DNA of 9,536 bases, taken from contig DQOP01000023.1 in assembly GCA_015658585.1 (NCBI GenBank), positions 1-9,536 of the forward strand. Reading direction: 5' to 3'. Of the stretch, positions 6,543-9,536 are shown piece by piece (positions within the stretch are counted from its first letter, which is position 1; each line of letters opens with the position of its first letter). The position numbers and the translations under genes were made by a program. The notes under the pieces are model-generated. The model had not been told where the DNA came from. It ran no database searches and saw only the letters and a program-made list of their open reading frames with translations. The DNA is from Candidatus Poseidoniales archaeon. Lineage in GTDB: Archaea; Thermoplasmatota; Poseidoniia; MGIII; CG-Epi1.

Positions 6543-7152
6543 TAGATTTCGATTCCCTGCGCCTTGACTTGTTATCTGCTAAATAAATGCACGTAACTCT
6601 TGCTATCTCTGAAGCAAATGCTGCTTTTGCGGATTTACCTCCAAACAAATTTATCGCTTTGACTTTAGAACGTCTGCCCTGAAGTTGTAGCAACATACCT
6701 ACATAGAATTCTTTTTCGGATTCAAATTCCTGCTTGAAGGAACTGGTGGATTCACCCTCGTGAATTGCAAAACGAACTTTAGCATGAGTTGCCCTCTTGG
6801 CCCATACAATAGGTATTTCCTGTGAGAATGCCTGTGATGGACGTTTATTGCCCAATTCAAGGCTAGTAATGAGAATGAGGCCATCCGGATACGGTCGAAT
6901 CTGACCAACACTGATTAGAACACCACGGTCCACATCTAAAGTGTTATTGAGGGTCTCATTATCATCAGATAGGCGCAATTTCAATGAGAGAGGAGGTTCC
7001 TCTTTAATTTCTGCATGGCCTGTTGAGTTGCATTCAAGGCACTGGACAACTCCCTGAAAACTGAAACCTCGCCTAGTGGAGGTCTTACTCTTGAGAATCT
7101 CGTGAGAACTCTCCTCCTCACACATCTCACAATAAATCCAGAGTTGTTCCAT
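6520..7152 (-). CDS. HVO_0476-like zinc-finger protein
   Basis: This 210-residue protein resembles the archaeal HVO_0476 zinc-finger family, whose function is unknown. Four cysteines form an N-terminal ribbon: C8-x2-C11 and C38-x2-C41, separated by 26 residues. The middle region holds a beta-rich segment with ILITSLELGNKRPS (about 93-106), IPIVWAKRATHAKVRFAIHE (113-132) and EKEFYVG, similar to the SLEL/VWA-R/HEG pattern of the family. The C-terminus is strongly basic (SRRRESKSNGRRNRN), suggesting contact with nucleic acid. Its ATG shares one base with the purH stop (TAATG), so it is translationally coupled to purH, and its end overlaps the downstream membrane-protein gene by 23 bp. The family assignment is from remembered pattern, not alignment. 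Confidence 0.7.
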   Translation of the reverse strand: MEQLWIYCEMCEEESSHEILKSKTSTRRGFSFQGVVQCLECNSTGHAEIKEEPPLSLKLRLSDDNETLNNTLDVDRGVLISVGQIRPYPDGLILITSLELGNKRPSQAFSQEIPIVWAKRATHAKVRFAIHEGESTSSFKQEFESEKEFYVGMLLQLQGRRSKVKAINLFGGKSAKAAFASEIARVTCIYLADNKSRRRESKSNGRRNRN

Positions 7153-8708
7153 TAATGCCTGAAATGCCTGATTCCCGTGAGAATCATGGCCATATTATGT
7201 TCATCGGCTGCATCAATGACCTCCTGATCACGAACTGAACCGCCGGGTTGGACAATGGCTGTTACACCAGAATTGGCAGCCTCATCAATTCCGTCCCTGA
7301 AAGGAAAGAACGCGTCAGAGGCCATAACTGTCTTTTGAGCTTCAGGAATCGATTTGGAAACTGCAATTCTAACTGAATCGATTCGGGACATTTGACCCGC
7401 CCCAATACCAATAGTTCTTTTACGCTGAGTAAACACGATGGCGTTGCTTTTGACATGCTTTACTATCTTCCAGCCAAATTGCAATCCTTCTAACTCACGA
7501 GTCGTGGGTTTACGTTTAGTCACTACCTTGCATTCTGATAAATCAATCGAAACATCATCTGCTTCCTGAAAAAGCCATCCGCCATTAAGAGAACGGAGGG
7601 AGGGGCTCCTCTGGTAATCGGAAAGTTCCCCTGTCTGTAACACCCGGAGATTTTCTTTTTCCGATAGAACCTCAATAGCAGCACTGGTAAAGGAAGGGGC
7701 GATAACCCCTTCTTTGAATACTGAGATCACACTCTTTGATAAATCCTCATCAACCTCCCGATTGAAGACTACTATTCCTCCAAAAGCACTTTGAGGATCT
7801 GTTTTGACAGCTAGCTTATATGCTTCGGACAAACCACTGGCGCTGGCCGCACCACAAGGGTTGTTGTGCTTTACAATGATGGCGGTGGATTCCTCAAATT
7901 CCATTACCATTGCCAGGGCAGCGTCGAAATCCAGAAGATTGTTGTAGCTGAGCTGTTTACCTTGAATCTGGGTGGAATTTGAGACACAAGGACCCTGAAC
8001 TGATGTATCAGAATAAAAGATAGCGGATTGATGTGGATTCTCACCATATCTCAGAGGTGGACTACCAACCCCCGCAATGTGTAAGGAGGGAGGCAAGCCT
8101 TCCTCATCAAATCTGGAACTCAGTTCATTCTGAATTATAGTATCATATTCAGCAGTGTGCCTAAATGCCTTCAAAGCTAATTGACGGCGTTGTTCCAAGT
8201 TAAGGCCTCCGGCCTCAATTTCCTTGGAAATCCAATCGTAATCTGCAGGATCGGTGACAACTGCGACTCTTGCATGATTTTTAGCTGCGGCCCGAAGCAG
8301 ACTGGGACCTCCGATATCAATCTCTTCGATCAGAGCATCCATGTAAACATCCTTAGAAGCTGCATCTCCAAATGGATACAGGTTGCAAACCACCATATCA
8401 ATTATTCCTATATTGTATTGTTCTGTTTCAGACTTATCAGAGTCTCTCGCAAGAATGCCCCCAAAGATTAGGGGATGAAGTGTCTTTACACGGCCATCCA
8501 TCATTTCTGGAAATTTCTTAACATCCTCTACAGGCGTTACTGCAATTCCATTCTCAGACAGAATCTTAGAAGTCCCGCCTGTAGAAACAATCTCAATCCC
8601 ATTCTTTACTAGAGACCTGGAAAAGGCATCAATTGCAGATTTGTCACTAACGCTAATCAGTACCCGGACGACTGAACGACGTTCTAAATTCTGCTTCTCG
8701 GACTGCAT
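7152..8708 (-). CDS. purH: Bifunctional AICAR transformylase/IMP cyclohydrolase
   Basis: PurH carries out the last two steps of de novo IMP synthesis: formylation of AICAR by 10-formyl-tetrahydrofolate, then ring closure of FAICAR. The 518-residue length is normal for the bifunctional enzyme. The cyclohydrolase (MGS-like) domain spans about 13-190, with VSTGGTS at 41-47, DGRVKTLHP at 71-79 and [12 protein letters not shown] at 133-144. The transformylase domain follows with RYGENPHQ at 220-227, the catalytic Lys280-His281 in [15 protein letters not shown] at 307-311, [14 protein letters not shown] at 462-475, [14 protein letters not shown] at 485-498, and a C-terminal TGIRHFRH. It starts 15 nt after kptA and its stop overlaps the zinc-finger gene start. 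Many archaea use PurP and PurO instead, so a complete PurH is notable but known in some euryarchaea. Confidence 0.97.
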   Translation of the reverse strand: MQSEKQNLERRSVVRVLISVSDKSAIDAFSRSLVKNGIEIVSTGGTSKILSENGIAVTPVEDVKKFPEMMDGRVKTLHPLIFGGILARDSDKSETEQYNIGIIDMVVCNLYPFGDAASKDVYMDALIEEIDIGGPSLLRAAAKNHARVAVVTDPADYDWISKEIEAGGLNLEQRRQLALKAFRHTAEYDTIIQNELSSRFDEEGLPPSLHIAGVGSPPLRYGENPHQSAIFYSDTSVQGPCVSNSTQIQGKQLSYNNLLDFDAALAMVMEFEESTAIIVKHNNPCGAASASGLSEAYKLAVKTDPQSAFGGIVVFNREVDEDLSKSVISVFKEGVIAPSFTSAAIEVLSEKENLRVLQTGELSDYQRSPSLRSLNGGWLFQEADDVSIDLSECKVVTKRKPTTRELEGLQFGWKIVKHVKSNAIVFTQRKRTIGIGAGQMSRIDSVRIAVSKSIPEAQKTVMASDAFFPFRDGIDEAANSGVTAIVQPGGSVRDQEVIDAADEHNMAMILTGIRHFRH

Positions 8709-8723
8709 GGTAATTGCAATAAC

Positions 8724-9392
8724 CTACGTACTGTCTGGAAGTTTCTTAAGAAATTCACCAGGAATATCCTTGGTTAGATAGACTGTCGTACCTGCTTTCA
8801 TAATCTCATGGCCCGCTCCTTCAACGGCCCTAACATCAGCCAACAAGACTATGGGCTTACCAATAATGTGACGACCGGCCTCCAAAGCATTTAATCTTGT
8901 ACTCGAAAGATGTACCATATTACGATCACCGGGATATAATCCATGTTCCAGATATTCGTCTGAGTCCTCTTTAGAACAGGCAAAATATAAGTGCTCAGGA
9001 TTTTGATCTGTGGGTAGATCTAAATCCAGATCAAGCGTATGGGCATAAGTTGCTCTTAGCCTGCCATTATTCAACTGGTAACGGCCCTTGGGATCTGTCT
9101 CTACCACTGCTTGCAAATGTTTAGTTTCCAGAAAATGAAAATGACGTCTCTGAATCTTTACTGCTTCAATAAATTCAGTCGCCTCAACCCAGCCTTGCTT
9201 GTCCATCTCAAGATCGAATTTGTCCGGGAAGTGACGCAGAACTCCTGCCATAATCCTTCCAAACTGATCCAAATGTCTTGGGGACATCACCAATACGCCT
9301 TCCTCTCCACTGAGAGGGCATTTTTCACCTCTAAAGAAACCATGTCCATACTTTACTTCTTCCTTTAATGGAACTATTGGTTTTCTTCGCAT
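8724..9392 (-). CDS. kptA: RNA 2'-phosphotransferase, KptA/Tpt1 family
   Basis: KptA/Tpt1 moves an internal 2'-phosphate from RNA to NAD+, giving ADP-ribose 1'',2''-cyclic phosphate and nicotinamide. The 222-residue protein has an N-terminal extension containing CPLSGEEG (25-32). The winged-helix domain follows with VLRHFPDKFDLEMDKQGWVE at 51-70, then VVETDPKGRYQL at 96-107 and RATYAHTLDLDLD at 113-125. The ADP-ribosyltransferase lobe has LYFACS at 135-140, EHGLYPGDRNMVHLSS at 149-164 and ALEAGRH at 169-175. The usual first NAD-pocket motif LYHGT is replaced by LYFAC, whereas the second histidine in VHLS (His161) is kept. It is the first gene of a run ahead of purH. An AT-rich TATTATA box centred about 27 nt upstream of the ATG suggests a leaderless promoter. 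Confidence 0.88.
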   Translation of the reverse strand: MRRKPIVPLKEEVKYGHGFFRGEKCPLSGEEGVLVMSPRHLDQFGRIMAGVLRHFPDKFDLEMDKQGWVEATEFIEAVKIQRRHFHFLETKHLQAVVETDPKGRYQLNNGRLRATYAHTLDLDLDLPTDQNPEHLYFACSKEDSDEYLEHGLYPGDRNMVHLSSTRLNALEAGRHIIGKPIVLLADVRAVEGAGHEIMKAGTTVYLTKDIPGEFLKKLPDST

Positions 9393-9413
9393 ATCAAACC
9401 ATCTGCACAGGTC

Positions 9414-9424
9414 GGTATAATATT
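9414..9424 (-). promoter_or_regulatory. Possible TATA box of the kptA-purH run
   Basis: On the minus strand an ATATTATACC stretch is centred about 27 nt before the kptA ATG at 9392. There is no Shine-Dalgarno before that ATG, and an in-frame stop lies about 10 codons upstream with no other start, which together fit a leaderless transcript. The call rests on composition and spacing only. Confidence 0.4.
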
Positions 9425-9439
9425 AGTTCTTAATGTTCA

Positions 9440-9536
9440 TTAATCGCTTCGAAAAGTTGTTTGCGCAGAACCATCCTCTGGTCTCTCAATAATGTTCGTG
9501 CCTGCTAATTCTTCAGGTGTTGGCAAGTCAATCTCC
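9440..9536 (-). CDS. 3' end of an unidentified gene (partial)
   Basis: On the minus strand one frame is open from the right edge (codons begin at 9535) to a TAA at 9442-9440, giving 31 residues: EIDLPTPEELAGTNIIERPE followed by DGSAQTTFRSD. The acidic, proline-containing, low-hydrophobicity sequence looks like an ordinary polar C-terminal tail. It is on the same strand as kptA and its stop is 47 nt before the kptA start. The fragment is too short to assign a family, and it could be a chance open frame. Confidence 0.5.
   Translation of the reverse strand, partial: EIDLPTPEELAGTNIIERPEDGSAQTTFRSD

Noticed and set aside
8181..8471. 96-residue plus-strand frame
   Set aside because: Antisense to purH, whose cyclohydrolase motifs lie across it in an unbroken frame.
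9111..9368. 85-residue plus-strand frame
   Set aside because: Antisense to kptA over its conserved winged-helix domain; composition is typical of a shadow frame.
1..9536. CRISPR array, tRNA, rRNA, insertion sequence or defence system
   Set aside because: No regularly spaced repeats, no tRNA-like cloverleaf in the short gaps, no transposase motif and no terminal inverted repeats were seen; almost all bases are in housekeeping genes.

Overview
The window reads as a compact stretch of a euryarchaeal chromosome. The evidence is an archaeal/eukaryotic-type ribosomal cluster (S19e, L39e, L31e, aIF6), a DUF531-like protein, an HVO_0476-like zinc-finger protein and a KptA/Tpt1 RNA 2'-phosphotransferase. 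These sit beside two bacterial-type genes, DNA gyrase subunit A and full-length bifunctional PurH. That combination, the moderate GC content, tight gene spacing and TATA-like boxes suit a Thermoplasmata-related lineage such as the marine group II/III archaea. The assignment is inferred from gene content, with no marker comparison.

Layout: (1) 1-2390, minus strand: gyrA, running off the left edge with about 796 codons visible. (2) 2391-2460: a short divergent promoter region. (3) 2461-2985, plus strand: a DUF531/SPOUT-like protein whose 3' end overlaps the convergent aIF6 gene by 14 bp. (4) 2972-4593, minus strand: a tightly packed operon transcribed rps19e, rpl39e, rpl31e, aif6. The 51-residue L39e gene is easily missed. 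(5) 4594-4666: a second divergent promoter with one AT-rich block that may serve both directions. (6) 4667-5092, plus strand: a YhbP/UPF0306-like FMN split-barrel protein that meets a convergent small membrane protein at a shared TTAA stop palindrome. (7) 5089-9392, minus strand: a run transcribed kptA, purH, zinc-finger protein, ten-helix membrane protein, two-helix small membrane protein. (8) 9440-9536, minus strand: the 3' end of an unidentified gene.

Most genes are informational or housekeeping: DNA supercoiling, ribosome structure and 60S/50S anti-association, RNA 2'-phosphate removal, and the last two steps of IMP synthesis. The parts of unknown function are the DUF531-like protein, the zinc-finger protein and the two membrane proteins.

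There is no mobile element, CRISPR array, tRNA or rRNA gene, and no sign of a defence island. The points most worth a second look are the altered NAD-pocket motif in KptA, the glutamine at the quinolone-contact position of GyrA, the missing pdcd5-type gene in the ribosomal operon, and the zinc-finger/membrane-protein cluster behind purH.
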